Shown: in pieces, positions 24,776 to 34,265 of the stretch
Position numbering within the stretch: the first letter of the stretch is position 1
Layout of the letters: each line of letters begins with the position of its first letter
From: Chitinophagales bacterium
Lineage (GTDB): Bacteria; Bacteroidota; Bacteroidia; Chitinophagales; Chitinophagaceae
Direction of reading: 5' to 3'
Assembly (NCBI GenBank): GCA_017303855.1
Contig: JAFLBL010000004.1
Span: 1-64,000 of the forward strand
Length of the DNA: 64,000 nucleotides
Notes under the pieces: model-generated
Seen by the model: only the letters and a program-made list of their open reading frames with translations
Told to the model about the DNA's origin: nothing
The model's database searches: none
Made by a program: the position numbers and the translations under genes

Positions 24776-25543
24776 TTATGAACCGAGTACTAAATATACC
24801 GGGCAATGGTCAGAATGCTTCACATCGGGGTATATTTCCGCGTCTTTCAGCTGTTTTTTTAAAGGTTCTGTAACATTTATATAGTCGATCCGCCAGCCTT
24901 TGTTATTTAAACGTACCGAAGGAAAGCGCTGACTCCACCAGCTGTACCGGTGCGGTTCCGGATGAAATTCACGGAACGTATCCACCCAGCCGCTTTTATA
25001 AAATTTTGTCATCCATTCTCTTTCGGGTAAAAGAAACCCGGATGAATTTTTATTTCCTTTGGGATCATGGATATCCAGCTCCGTATGCGCGATATTATAA
25101 TCGCCGCAGAGAATCAGTTTAGGATGTTTCTTTTTGAGTTTGTTGAGCCAGGTGAGGCATTCATCCAGCCATACGTATTTAAATCCCTGGCGTTCTTCCC
25201 CGCTGGTACCGCTGGGAAAATAGGCATTGATAAGCCGTATATCACCAAACTGCAACTGAATCACCCGCCCTTCGTCATCACTCGGTCCATGGCCGTTGCC
25301 CAGTTCCACCAGGTCGGGTTTGATTTTTGTAAATACCGCTACGCCGCTGTATCCTTTTTTCTGCGCACTGAACCAGTAATCGTGATAGCCGAGTTCATGG
25401 AGTTTTTTTATATCCACATCTCCCTGTACCGCTTTTGTTTCCTGCAGGCAGATGATATCCGCCGGATCGGTTTTTAACCAGTCAATAAATCCTTTTTTTA
25501 TCGCGGCCCGGATGCCATTCACGTTATAAGAAATAATCCGCAT
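24776..25543 (-). CDS. xth: Exodeoxyribonuclease III (AP endonuclease)
   Basis: An exonuclease III/AP endonuclease (255 aa) for base-excision repair. Seen are MRIISYNVNGIRAA, the metal-binding LQETK, the GYSGVAVFTK segment, CGDYNIAH and the C-terminal SDHCPV motif. All catalytic motifs are intact and the length is normal. The ATG at 25543 starts the conserved fold. It diverges from the LOG-family gene with 40 bases between the starts. Confidence 0.95.
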   Translation of the reverse strand: MRIISYNVNGIRAAIKKGFIDWLKTDPADIICLQETKAVQGDVDIKKLHELGYHDYWFSAQKKGYSGVAVFTKIKPDLVELGNGHGPSDDEGRVIQLQFGDIRLINAYFPSGTSGEERQGFKYVWLDECLTWLNKLKKKHPKLILCGDYNIAHTELDIHDPKGNKNSSGFLLPEREWMTKFYKSGWVDTFREFHPEPHRYSWWSQRFPSVRLNNKGWRIDYINVTEPLKKQLKDAEIYPDVKHSDHCPVYLVLGS

Positions 25544-25583
25544 TGTAATAATGATTAAATTGTCCGGCAATTTACAGCTAACT

Positions 25584-26330
25584 ATGGAAGCATCCCGAAA
25601 AACTAAGCCACATCCTGTAATCCCGTCCAAAGAACCCGTATACCTCGAAGGTCCCAAGAGCAGGGGCTATGAACTCCTGTTTGCATTCCGGGTTTTCAAA
25701 CAATTTATAAAAGGGTTTCGTGCCCTTCATTTCCTGGGTCCCTGTATTACCGTTTTCGGTTCAGCCCGTTTTAAGGAAGATCATCCGTATTACCAGCAGG
25801 CCCGCGAATTCGGTAAACGGATTGCGGAAGCGGGACTGACCACCATGACCGGAGGCGGACCCGGTATCATGGAAGCGGCCAACCGGGGTGCTTTTGAAAA
25901 TGGTGGCAAATCCGTAGGCTGCAATATCGTGCTGCCATTTGAGCAAAAGGAAAATCCGTATGTACACAAGTCGGTTACGTTTGAACATTTCTTTGTGCGT
26001 AAAGTATTGCTGGTAAAGTATTCTTATGCGTTTGTCATCCTGCCCGGCGGCTTTGGTACTATGGATGAACTATTTGAAACCCTGACTCTGGTACAGACTA
26101 AAACCATCAGCAAGTTTCCCGTGGTCTTATTCGGCGTGGCGTATTTTACCCCGCTGATGCAGGCCATTGAAGATATGGCCAGGCACGGTACCATTTCACC
26201 GGAAGATATGAGCCTGGTGCTGTTAACGGATAATATGGACGATGCCATGAGCCATATCACCACGTATATCAGCTCCAACTATAAGATTAAGCCCCGTAAA
26301 CGGCTCTGGTGGTTGTTGGAAAAGCGGTAA
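25584..26330 (+). CDS. LOG family protein (TIGR00730-type Rossmann fold), 248 aa
   Basis: A cytoplasmic lysine-decarboxylase-like fold protein. The two nucleotide-binding motifs are GGGPGIMEAANRGA (about residues 89-102) and PGGFGTMDELFE (about 153-164). LOG proteins are phosphoribohydrolases for nucleoside 5'-monophosphates or nucleotide-processing enzymes. The ATG at 25584 is chosen because 25551 only adds residues without similarity. Confidence 0.9.
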   Translation: MEASRKTKPHPVIPSKEPVYLEGPKSRGYELLFAFRVFKQFIKGFRALHFLGPCITVFGSARFKEDHPYYQQAREFGKRIAEAGLTTMTGGGPGIMEAANRGAFENGGKSVGCNIVLPFEQKENPYVHKSVTFEHFFVRKVLLVKYSYAFVILPGGFGTMDELFETLTLVQTKTISKFPVVLFGVAYFTPLMQAIEDMARHGTISPEDMSLVLLTDNMDDAMSHITTYISSNYKIKPRKRLWWLLEKR

Positions 26331-26339
26331 TATGAATGT

Positions 26340-26360
26340 GTACTTTTTACACAAAAGTAC
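26340..26360 (+). promoter_or_regulatory. Inverted repeat GTACTTTT-N5-AAAAGTAC
   Basis: A perfect 8-bp inverted repeat, 24 bases before the GH97 start codon, followed by a weak -7-like TACCTTCA (26361-26368). It fits an operator for the glucosidase operon; a terminator of the LOG gene is less likely since no T run follows. Confidence 0.5.
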
Positions 26361-26384
26361 TACCTTCATAAAAAATTTCCGGTT

Positions 26385-28526
26385 ATGTTTATAAAACGAT
26401 TGCTGTCCGTCCTGCTCCTGGCAGGCCTTGTGCAGACAGCGCATGCCGACGCGTCACTGACCGTCAATTCTCCTGATAACACTATTCAGTTGCGTGTGCA
26501 ACAACTTGCCGATGGCACCCTGATGTATGCCGTAACGTATAAAGGCAAAGCGGTGGTAATGCCTTCCGGACTGGGTATGCAACTGACGAATCCGAAAGTA
26601 CTGTTGCAGTCTTTCAGCATTGATCATATTGATTCGTTGCAGACAAACGAAAGCTGGAAACCGGTATGGGGTGAACAAAGCATGATTCAGAATAATTACC
26701 GGCAACTGCAGTTATCCCTCACTGATAAATCCGGTTCAGGGGTGCGGTTACAGGTATTGTTCCGTGTATTCAATGACGGTGTTGGCTTCCGTTATATTTT
26801 TCCGCAGCAACCGAAACTGAATCATTTTATCATCGGAGAGGAATTATCTGCGTTCGCGCTCACCGGCGATCATAATGCCTTCTGGATTCCCGGCGATTAT
26901 GATACCAATGAATATGGTTATTACAACAGCGCATTGAGTAAAGTGGATGCCTCCGGTGGCGGGTTTGCACAAGAGATACATGCCAAGACCTTTTTTGATA
27001 AAAACGCGGTCCAGACTCCGCTGATGATGAAGACGGCGGATGGTTTATACATCAACCTGCATGAAGCGGCCCTGGTGAATTATCCCGCCATGAACCTGGT
27101 ATTGAACAAATCCAGTTATACATTTACGTCACACCTGGTACCCGATGCGGTGGGCAATAAAGCGTATCTGCAGGCTCCTTTTGCCACGCCCTGGCGTACA
27201 ATCATCGTCAGTGATAAGGCGACTGATATTCTTGCTTCTAAAATGATCCTGAACCTGAATGAACCTTCCAAAGTACCGGATGCGGAGAAATGGGTGAAAC
27301 CCCAGAAGATGGTAGGAGTATGGTGGGAAATGCATGTGGGTAAGAGCAGCTGGGATTACAGCGGCAGCCAGGTAGGCTCACAACAGGCCAGCAAAGTACC
27401 GCATGGTGCCAATACCGCCAATGTAAAACGGTATATAGATTTTGCTGCAAAAAACGGAATTGAAGGTGTGCTGGTGGAAGGCTGGAATACCGGCTGGGAA
27501 GACTGGTTTGGCCAATGGAAAGAAGACGTGTTTGATTTTGTAACGCCTTACCCTGATTTTGATGTAAACGAATTACAGCAATATGCGGCGGCAAAAGGGG
27601 TGAAGATCATCATGCACCATGAGACTTCCGGTTCTGCCACCAACTATGAACGCTGGATGGATACCGCGTATAAATTTATGAATGAACACGGCTATGCCGC
27701 AGTGAAGACCGGTTATGTGGGTCGCATTATTCCCCGTGGTGAGCACCACGATGGACAGTGGATGGTTCGTCACTACCTGCGTGTAGCTTCCAAAACAGCG
27801 GAGAGACATATCATGGTGGATGCGCATGAACCCGTACGTCCGACAGGGTTGCACCGTACCTATCCCAACTGGCTGGCTTCTGAAGCTGCTAGAGGAAATG
27901 AGTTCAATGCCTGGAGCAGTGGTAATCAGCCCGATCATGAAACCATACTTCCCTTTACCCGCCTGATGGGCGGACCGATGGATTATACACCTGGTATTTT
28001 CAAAATAAAAATGAGTTACTATAATCCGACAAAAACGGAGCAGGTACATACCACGCTGACTAAACAGCTGGCTTTGTATGTAACCATGTATAGTCCGCTT
28101 CAGATGGCCGCCGATCTGCCGGAAAACTATGAAGCCCGGATGGATGCGTTTCAGTTCATCAAAGACGTGGCCGTGGATTGGGATGATTCAAAAATTCTGG
28201 CCGCTGAGCCAGGTGATTATGTGATTATTGCCCGTAAGGCAAAAGGAAAGAATGACTGGTTTATGGGAGCGATCACGGATGAAAATGCCCGCAGTTTTAC
28301 TCAGGTCCTTTCATTCCTGGATGCGGACAAGAAATATGTGGCCACCATCTACCGTGATGCCGACAATGCACATTGGAAAGACAATCCGGAAGCTTATGTG
28401 ATTGAAAAATTCCTGGTAGATGCAAAAACGCTGTTGAAATTAAAATTAGCACCGGGTGGCGGAACTGCTGTAAGTTTGGTACCGGCAAAAGCCGAAGAAC
28501 TCAAACTGTATAAAAAGTATAAGTAA
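26385..28526 (+). CDS. Glycoside hydrolase family 97 (alpha-glucosidase, SusB-type), 713 aa
   Basis: The signal peptide is residues 1-21 (ending AHA). The N-terminal beta-sandwich (about 25-285) is followed by the barrel domain (about 290-600) and a C-terminal beta domain. The acidic residues characteristic of the inverting SusB branch appear to be present: Glu in HHETSGS, Glu in DAHEPVRPTG, and Glu in AARGNEF. It probably releases glucose from alpha-linked oligosaccharides in the periplasm. The stop codon overlaps the ATG of the SemiSWEET gene (TAATGA). Confidence 0.93.
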   Translation: MFIKRLLSVLLLAGLVQTAHADASLTVNSPDNTIQLRVQQLADGTLMYAVTYKGKAVVMPSGLGMQLTNPKVLLQSFSIDHIDSLQTNESWKPVWGEQSMIQNNYRQLQLSLTDKSGSGVRLQVLFRVFNDGVGFRYIFPQQPKLNHFIIGEELSAFALTGDHNAFWIPGDYDTNEYGYYNSALSKVDASGGGFAQEIHAKTFFDKNAVQTPLMMKTADGLYINLHEAALVNYPAMNLVLNKSSYTFTSHLVPDAVGNKAYLQAPFATPWRTIIVSDKATDILASKMILNLNEPSKVPDAEKWVKPQKMVGVWWEMHVGKSSWDYSGSQVGSQQASKVPHGANTANVKRYIDFAAKNGIEGVLVEGWNTGWEDWFGQWKEDVFDFVTPYPDFDVNELQQYAAAKGVKIIMHHETSGSATNYERWMDTAYKFMNEHGYAAVKTGYVGRIIPRGEHHDGQWMVRHYLRVASKTAERHIMVDAHEPVRPTGLHRTYPNWLASEAARGNEFNAWSSGNQPDHETILPFTRLMGGPMDYTPGIFKIKMSYYNPTKTEQVHTTLTKQLALYVTMYSPLQMAADLPENYEARMDAFQFIKDVAVDWDDSKILAAEPGDYVIIARKAKGKNDWFMGAITDENARSFTQVLSFLDADKKYVATIYRDADNAHWKDNPEAYVIEKFLVDAKTLLKLKLAPGGGTAVSLVPAKAEELKLYKKYK

Positions 28527-28786
28527 TGACAGCAGCCGATATACTCGGATATGCCGCAGGGGCGGTTACCGCATTTACGTTCTTGCCACAGGTGGTCAAG
28601 ACCTGGAAGGAAAAATCCGCCAAGGATATTTCCCTGTACATGTTTCTCATCGCTTTTGTCAACGAGATCATGTGGCTGGTATACGGGTTTATGATTGACA
28701 ACATGGTGGTTATTCTGACCAATGCCGTGATGCTGATCATGTCCGGTATCATGATCGGGCTTAAATTAAAGTATAATCACAAGTGA
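28526..28786 (+). CDS. SemiSWEET-family sugar transporter, 86 aa
   Basis: Three membrane helices, the half-size form of SWEET sugar channels that works as a dimer. The conserved Pro-Gln pair is P21-Q22 in TFLPQVVKTWKEKSAKDIS, and the third helix contains the NAVMLIMSGIMIGLK segment. Direct overlap with the GH97 stop codon suggests that sugar released by the glucosidase is moved by this protein, which is inference from the context. Confidence 0.9.
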   Translation: MTAADILGYAAGAVTAFTFLPQVVKTWKEKSAKDISLYMFLIAFVNEIMWLVYGFMIDNMVVILTNAVMLIMSGIMIGLKLKYNHK

Positions 28787-28788
28787 GC

Positions 28789-29400
28789 ATGGCGGTAAAC
28801 ACAATCATCTGGGATCTCGGCGGGGTGCTCGTGGACTGGAACCCCAACTATGTTTTTCATGAAACCTATTTTGATTCACCGGAGAAGCGGGCGTATTTTT
28901 TTGAACATATCTGTACGCACGACTGGAATGAACAGCAGGATGGGGGCCGCTCGATTGTGGAGGCCACGCAGGAGCTGGTAGCCCGGTTTCCGGAATGGGA
29001 AAGCTCTATCCGCGATTATTACGGCCGCTGGACGGATATGCTGAATGGTCCGGTGCATGGAACTGTCGGCCTGTTTCGTGAACTGATTGATAAGGGTAAA
29101 TACAAACACTATGCGCTGACCAACTGGCAGGCCGATCTGTTTAATATCGCCCTGGTGCGGTATGATTTTCTGCATTGGTTTGACGGCCGGGTGGTAAGTG
29201 GCGTGGAGAAAACAAGAAAACCCTTTCCTGAATTTTATCAGCGTTTGCTGGATCGTTATAATGTGGATCCGGCAAACGCTGTATTTATAGACGATAACGC
29301 GCGGAATGTAAAAGCGGCGGAGGAGTTGGGAATTAAGAGTCTGCATTTCCGCTCACCGGAACAACTGCGGGCAGAGCTGCAGCAATTGGGCTTGATATAA
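28789..29400 (+). CDS. HAD-family hydrolase (YihX-like), 203 aa
   Basis: Haloacid dehalogenase superfamily phosphatase. Motif I is IIWDLGGVLVDWNP (nucleophile D9), motif II is the Thr in HYALTNWQ, the Lys of motif III is in SGVEKTRKP, and motif IV is FIDDNARN. YihX of E. coli acts on alpha-glucose-1-phosphate, which would suit a glucosidase operon, but the substrate is not proven. A GTG at 28783 is an alternative start; either overlaps or abuts the SemiSWEET stop. Confidence 0.9.
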   Translation: MAVNTIIWDLGGVLVDWNPNYVFHETYFDSPEKRAYFFEHICTHDWNEQQDGGRSIVEATQELVARFPEWESSIRDYYGRWTDMLNGPVHGTVGLFRELIDKGKYKHYALTNWQADLFNIALVRYDFLHWFDGRVVSGVEKTRKPFPEFYQRLLDRYNVDPANAVFIDDNARNVKAAEELGIKSLHFRSPEQLRAELQQLGLI

Positions 29401-29410
29401 CTGGTGTATT

Positions 29411-29959
29411 ATGTATATAGCAATCGGTATCGTAGTAGTCCTGTTACTGATCGTCATTGGCTTGTATAATAGCCTGATTGTAAAAAAGAACGCCGTGGAC
29501 AATGCGTTTTTCTCCATGGATGTAATGCTGAAGAAGCGGCATGACCTGATCCCCCTGCTTGTGGATACGGTGAAAGGCTACATGCAGCACGAAAAGGAAC
29601 TGCTGACCCGCCTGACGGAAATGCGGCAGCAGTTTGACAGATCACGTCAATCAGTAAACGAAAACATAAAGCTGGAAAATCAGTTTGACGCCCTTTTGCA
29701 ACAGGTCAGGGTACAGGTGGAGCATTATCCCACCCTTAAAGCCAGTGATAATTTTCTGAAACTGCAGGGAGCGATCAATGAAGCGGAAGAACAGCTGGCC
29801 GCTTCCCGCCGTTATTATAATACGGCGGTAAATGATTACCACAACGGGATAATGACTTTTCCTTCTTCCATAATTGCGTCTATGGCGGGTATGGGACGCA
29901 AGGATTATTTTTCCGCGGCAGCGGAGGATAAGGCTGTACCGTCAATCACTATTAATTAA
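29411..29959 (+). CDS. lemA: LemA family protein, 182 aa
   Basis: An N-terminal membrane helix (residues 2-18) is followed by the LemA four-helix domain with YNSLIVKKNAVDNAFFSMDVMLKKRHDLIPLLVDTVKGY, the family signature. LemA proteins are membrane-anchored, outward-facing helical proteins of unknown function. It forms a pair with the DUF3137 gene 6 bases downstream. Confidence 0.93.
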   Translation: MYIAIGIVVVLLLIVIGLYNSLIVKKNAVDNAFFSMDVMLKKRHDLIPLLVDTVKGYMQHEKELLTRLTEMRQQFDRSRQSVNENIKLENQFDALLQQVRVQVEHYPTLKASDNFLKLQGAINEAEEQLAASRRYYNTAVNDYHNGIMTFPSSIIASMAGMGRKDYFSAAAEDKAVPSITIN

Positions 29960-29965
29960 ACCTGT

Positions 29966-30913
29966 ATGCAATCTGCGGAAGCATTCAGAACGTTCTACGA
30001 ACAGGAGCTGGCTTCTTTGCTGGCGCCACTCGAAGACAAGCGGAAAAAAATCAGGAAAGGAGGTGTGACCGGTTTTGTACTGCTGGGATTCTCCGTATTA
30101 TTTTTCATCATTGCCGGCAACGGTGAGCAGGCCATTCCGGCAATAATTGCTTTCCTGCTTTTCCTCGCCGCCATAATCACGCTTGTGGTTTTTGGGATAC
30201 GGTTGAAAAAATTCACCCGCACGTTTAAATCGGAAATTGTAAGCCGGATCATGCATTTCATCGATCCGTCGCTCCGATACAGTCCGGAACAACATATCAG
30301 CGAAGCGGATTACCTGAAAAGCGGGTTGTTTGTTGAAAAACCCGACCGGTACAATGGCGATGATTATGTGGAAGGGTTGCATGGAAAAACGGCTTTCGTT
30401 TTCTCTGAACTGCATTCGGAACGGCGGGTCAGTTCAGGGAAAAACACATATTACCAGACCATCTTCAGGGGGCTTTTTTTTATTGCTGATTTCAATAAGC
30501 ATTTTGCCGGACGCACGTATGTATGGAGTGAACGCAATCCCCAGATTAATTTCCTGACAAAACTGTTTTCCTCATTTGCCCGTAACCTGGAAAAAGTGAA
30601 GCTGGAAAGCCGGGAATTCGAAGACCGGTTTATTGTATACAGCACCGATCAGGTAGAGGCAAGATATATACTGACACCTTCCTTTATGGAACGGGCGGTC
30701 CGGTTGCAACAATTAATGGGCGATGGGGTGTCTCTTTCTTTTATTGATACAAATATTTATGTGGCGGTACCGATCCGGGAGGAGTTGTTCGAACCGTCTG
30801 TGTTTTCCGCGAACGATTTCAACCGGCTTGACGACTTTCGAACCACGCTCGTGATTGTATATGATATAATGGATGAACTGAAGCTGAATGAGCGGTTGTG
30901 GACGAAGGAGTAG
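29966..30913 (+). CDS. DUF3137 membrane protein, 315 aa
   Basis: Two membrane helices (about residues 35-50 and 55-75) precede a soluble domain with HGKTAFVFSELHSER, YQTIFRGLFFIADFNKHF and the C-terminal SFIDTNIYVAVPI, a pattern of DUF3137 proteins. These are regularly encoded next to LemA, and the two may act together in the envelope; function is unknown. Confidence 0.85.
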   Translation: MQSAEAFRTFYEQELASLLAPLEDKRKKIRKGGVTGFVLLGFSVLFFIIAGNGEQAIPAIIAFLLFLAAIITLVVFGIRLKKFTRTFKSEIVSRIMHFIDPSLRYSPEQHISEADYLKSGLFVEKPDRYNGDDYVEGLHGKTAFVFSELHSERRVSSGKNTYYQTIFRGLFFIADFNKHFAGRTYVWSERNPQINFLTKLFSSFARNLEKVKLESREFEDRFIVYSTDQVEARYILTPSFMERAVRLQQLMGDGVSLSFIDTNIYVAVPIREELFEPSVFSANDFNRLDDFRTTLVIVYDIMDELKLNERLWTKE

Positions 30914-30930
30914 TCGGGAGTTAGGAGTTC
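30912..30930. repeat. Degenerate repeat (GTCGGGAGTTAGGA type)
   Basis: GTCGGGA-GTTAGGA-GTTC begins at the DUF3137 stop codon, like the patches after rpsB and other genes. Confidence 0.5.
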
Positions 30931-30992
30931 AATGCTTTGGGCAATTGTTAAGTATCGGGGTATTTTGTTCTTCGAATTCCAACCCAATAGTT

Positions 30993-31373
30993 CAACCCCT
31001 CCGGGGTTGCAGGGATCATTAGGGTCGCATACCCCGGGTTGCACCCGGGGTTATTAATAGTTTAAGCCCTTCGGGCTTTGCAGTCATTAAATCCGGCAAT
31101 TCAATATAATTGTGATTGCAGTTGGAATGGAATAGCGCTGTAATTAAGGCAATAATTTCCCCGCCGCGTTTATCAGTATTTAAGTCCTTTGGCATGCAGT
31201 CATAATATCCGGATTTCATTCTTATCCGCTGAGGTATTAGCTATTAGTACAGGGCTAACATCAATTTTTTCCGACGACATCACTACCAACCCCAATGGGG
31301 TTGAACTCTTAATAGCCCCGGGTGCAACCCGGGGTAGGATAAAGTGAATGGTCCCGTAACCCCGAATGGGGTT
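30993..31373. repeat. REP-like palindrome field
   Basis: The 567-base gap between DUF3137 and metH holds a cluster of GC-rich palindromes. CAACCCC-x-GGGGTTG forms occur at 30993-31009, 31287-31303 and 31358-31373. ACCCCGGGTTGCACCCGGGGT is at 31031-31051, followed by TATTAATAG. Its reverse complement with the same TTAATAG flank is at 31308-31335. AAGCCCTTCGGGCTT is at 31064-31078. The arrangement resembles REP/BIME elements mobilised by RAYT transposases; no such transposase is in the window. Confidence 0.75.
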
Positions 31374-31426
31374 GAATAATACTACACAAGGGCGAAGCCC
31401 GGTGTTTATTTAACAGGGTAGAGACA

Positions 31427-31461
31427 TAAAAAAACCGGTCATCCTTTGCAGCATGACCGGT
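31427..31461 (-). terminator. Intrinsic terminator of metH
   Basis: ACCGGTCAT (31434-31442) and ATGACCGGT (31453-31461) pair perfectly with a 10-nt loop; on the minus strand a run of T follows. It lies 20 bases after the metH stop codon. Confidence 0.85.
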
Positions 31462-31481
31462 ATATGTTGATTTTTCAATTT

Positions 31482-34166
31482 TTATTCCAACACGGGTCGT
31501 AACCACTTCTCTGCTTCCTCCAATGACATCCCTTTACGTCTGGCATAGTCTTCCAGCTGATCTTTGCTGATTTTTCCAAGTCCGAAATAATGGCTTTGGG
31601 GATGGGCAAAATACCAGCCGCATACAGAAGCCGGCGGATTCATGGCCAGGCTTTCAGTCAGTGTGATGCCAATGTTCTCCGTTACATGCAACAGTTCAAA
31701 TAATTTCAGTTTTTCCGTATGATCCGGGCAGGCGGGATAACCCGGTGCAGGACGGATACCTTTGTACTCTTCACGGATCAGCGCTTCATTGCTGAGTGAT
31801 TCTCCGGCATCATAGCCCCAGTATTCTTTCCGGGTCTGTTCGTGCAGGCATTCTGCAAAGGCTTCCACCATACGATCCGCCAGGATCTGTACCAGGATCT
31901 TGTTGTATTCATCATGATCTGCGGCAAAACGATCGATATGCTGTTTGGCGCCATGGATGGTAACGGCGAATGAACCGGCATAATCCGTTCCCAATTCTTT
32001 CGGACAAACGAAATCCGCCAGCGAAAACGACGGTTGTCCCACTGCTTTTTTTAATTGCTGCCGCAGCATTTCCAGTTTCACTTCGCCTGTCTCTGTCTGC
32101 AGGGTAATGGTATCCGCATTGTTACTGCTGGCCGGCCAGAAACCGATTACGCCATCGGCCGTGAACCATTTCTCCTCAATGATCTGTTGCAGTAATTTTT
32201 TCGCATCGGTATACAGACGTGTGGCTTCGGTGCCGAATATTTTATCGGATAATACTTCCGGAAAGCGACCCGGCATTTCCCAGGCGATAAAGAAGGGACC
32301 CCAGTCGATATACCGGGCGATCGTGGCCAGGTCATATGCTTTCAGCACTTTCACGCCGTTGAATGCCGGTTGTACCGGTTTGTAATTTTTCCAGTCGAAA
32401 TATTCCTTGGTAATGACGGCTTCCGTATAAGGGATCAGGTCTTTTTTATTCTTGTTGAGAAACTGCTGACGCAGGCTTTCATATTCTTCCTGTGTTTTTT
32501 GCAGCAGTACTTCTTTTTCCTTACTCAGCAGCGTACTCACGGCTGTCACGCTTCTCGATGCATCGAGAATATGCAATACCCCATGATCATATTGCGGTGC
32601 AATTTTTACCGCTGTATGCATCCGGGAAGTGGTGGCCCCGCCGATCAGCAGGGGCTGTGTCATTTTCCGGCGTTTCATTTCATGCGCCACATGCACCATT
32701 TCGTCCAGCGAAGGGGTGATGAGTCCGCTGAGGCCGATAATATCCGCGTTTTCTTTACTGGCAGTGTCCAGGATTTTATCCGCGGGTACCATTACGCCGA
32801 GGTCAATAATATCATATCCATTACAACCGAGTACCACGCCCACGATATTTTTACCAATATCATGTACGTCGCCTTTAACCGTGGCCAGTAAAACTTTGGG
32901 TACACTGCCCTGTGTGGCATTGGGATTGTTTTTCTTTTCCTCCTCAATAAAAGGAGTAAGCCAGGCCACACTTTTCTTCATCACCCGGGCACTTTTTACC
33001 ACCTGGGGAAGAAACATCTTACCGGCGCCAAATAAATCACCTACCACATTCATTCCGTTCATCAGCGGCCCCTCGATTACTTCCAGTGGCCGGGGATATT
33101 TGAGCCGGGCTTCTTCCGTGTCCGCATCTATGTAGTCGGTGATTCCGTTTACCAGTGCGTGTTTCAGTCTTTCTTCCACCGTAGCATTCCGCCAGGCTTC
33201 ATCTTTTACCTCGGCCTTGCCTTTGGCTTTTACGGTTTCAGCAAAGGCAATCAGTTTCTCCGTGGCTTCGTTATTGTCATTGTTCCGGTTCAGAATCACA
33301 TCCTCACAAAGTTCACGGAGGGTGGGTTCAATTTCGTCATATACCACCAGCTGACCGGCATTTACAATGCCCATGTCCATGCCGGCTTTGATAGCATGGA
33401 AGAGGAATACACTGTGCATGGCTTCGCGTACATGATCGTTGCCGCGGAAAGAGAACGAGAGGTTACTGACGCCGCCGCTGATCTTGGTCAGGGGCATGAG
33501 ATGTTTGATGCGTCGGGTGGCTTCAATGAAATCAACGCCGTAGTTGTTATGCTCCTCAAGTCCGGTAGCTACGGCGAAAATATTCGGGTCGAAAATAATA
33601 TCCTGCGGATCGAAGCCTACTTTTTCCGTCAGGATTTTATAGGCGCGGTGACATATTTCCACTTTCCGGTCCTCGGTATCGGCCTGTCCCTGTTCGTCAA
33701 ACGCCATTACAATCACGGCGGCTCCATATGCCTGGCAGATAAACGCCTGTTCAATAAACTTCGCTTCTCCTTCTTTCATGGAGATCGAGTTTACAATACA
33801 TTTTCCCTGTACACATTTCAATCCGGCTTCAATGATTTCAAATTTGGAGCTATCAATCATTACCGGAATTTTCGCAATATCCGGTTCGCTTTGCAGGAGA
33901 TTCAGGAAGGTGGTCATGGCCAGTACGCCGTCAAGCAGGGCGTCATCCATGTTCACGTCCAGTACCTGGGCGCCGTTTTCCACCTGCTGGCGGGCTACGC
34001 TGAGGGCTTCTTCATATTTATTTTCGCGGATCAGCCGGGCAAATTTTTTGGAACCGGTTACATTGGTCCGTTCCCCTACATTTACAAAGTTGGTTTCGGG
34101 GCGAATGATCAGTGGTTCAAGTCCGGCCAGCCGGAGGTAAGGCCTGATTACAGTGGTGGATTGCAT
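31482..34166 (-). CDS. metH: Methionine synthase, folate/cobalamin/reactivation half (split MetH), 894 aa
   Basis: The C-terminal part of cobalamin-dependent methionine synthase as a separate polypeptide. Residues about 20-290 form the pterin-binding barrel ([16 protein letters not shown]). Residues about 330-560 are the B12 module with [10 protein letters not shown] (H435 is the cobalt ligand), [11 protein letters not shown] and LIGGATTS. Residues about 570-894 are the SAM-dependent activation domain ending with [18 protein letters not shown]. The homocysteine domain is encoded by the gene upstream; a 32-aa microprotein lies between. All catalytic parts appear intact. Confidence 0.96.
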   Translation of the reverse strand: MQSTTVIRPYLRLAGLEPLIIRPETNFVNVGERTNVTGSKKFARLIRENKYEEALSVARQQVENGAQVLDVNMDDALLDGVLAMTTFLNLLQSEPDIAKIPVMIDSSKFEIIEAGLKCVQGKCIVNSISMKEGEAKFIEQAFICQAYGAAVIVMAFDEQGQADTEDRKVEICHRAYKILTEKVGFDPQDIIFDPNIFAVATGLEEHNNYGVDFIEATRRIKHLMPLTKISGGVSNLSFSFRGNDHVREAMHSVFLFHAIKAGMDMGIVNAGQLVVYDEIEPTLRELCEDVILNRNNDNNEATEKLIAFAETVKAKGKAEVKDEAWRNATVEERLKHALVNGITDYIDADTEEARLKYPRPLEVIEGPLMNGMNVVGDLFGAGKMFLPQVVKSARVMKKSVAWLTPFIEEEKKNNPNATQGSVPKVLLATVKGDVHDIGKNIVGVVLGCNGYDIIDLGVMVPADKILDTASKENADIIGLSGLITPSLDEMVHVAHEMKRRKMTQPLLIGGATTSRMHTAVKIAPQYDHGVLHILDASRSVTAVSTLLSKEKEVLLQKTQEEYESLRQQFLNKNKKDLIPYTEAVITKEYFDWKNYKPVQPAFNGVKVLKAYDLATIARYIDWGPFFIAWEMPGRFPEVLSDKIFGTEATRLYTDAKKLLQQIIEEKWFTADGVIGFWPASSNNADTITLQTETGEVKLEMLRQQLKKAVGQPSFSLADFVCPKELGTDYAGSFAVTIHGAKQHIDRFAADHDEYNKILVQILADRMVEAFAECLHEQTRKEYWGYDAGESLSNEALIREEYKGIRPAPGYPACPDHTEKLKLFELLHVTENIGITLTESLAMNPPASVCGWYFAHPQSHYFGLGKISKDQLEDYARRKGMSLEEAEKWLRPVLE

Positions 34167-34265
34167 CTATGAATTCTTTTTTACAAATAATCTTCTGAGC
34201 ATAGAGAAGTTATTTACAACCAGTATGAGGATGGAGATCAGTATGAGGTATTGGGGTGTTGTCAT
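34167..34265 (-). CDS. 32-aa membrane microprotein between the metH halves
   Basis: The ORF starts with [20 protein letters not shown] and continues with a basic end ([12 protein letters not shown]). Its ATG overlaps the TGA of the upstream metH half (ATGA), and its TAG is directly followed by the ATG of the downstream half, in the same reading frame. One strongly hydrophobic helix (residues about 6-19) and a positive cytoplasmic end predict a single-pass membrane peptide. The exact fit between two coupled genes suggests it is translated. No family is known to me. Stop-codon readthrough would give a membrane-tethered MetH. Confidence 0.6.
   Translation of the reverse strand: MTTPQYLILISILILVVNNFSMLRRLFVKKNS

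Noticed and set aside
33159..34172. A 337-codon open frame on the + strand opposite metH
   Set aside because: No recognisable protein features; fully covered by the intact MetH half on the minus strand.
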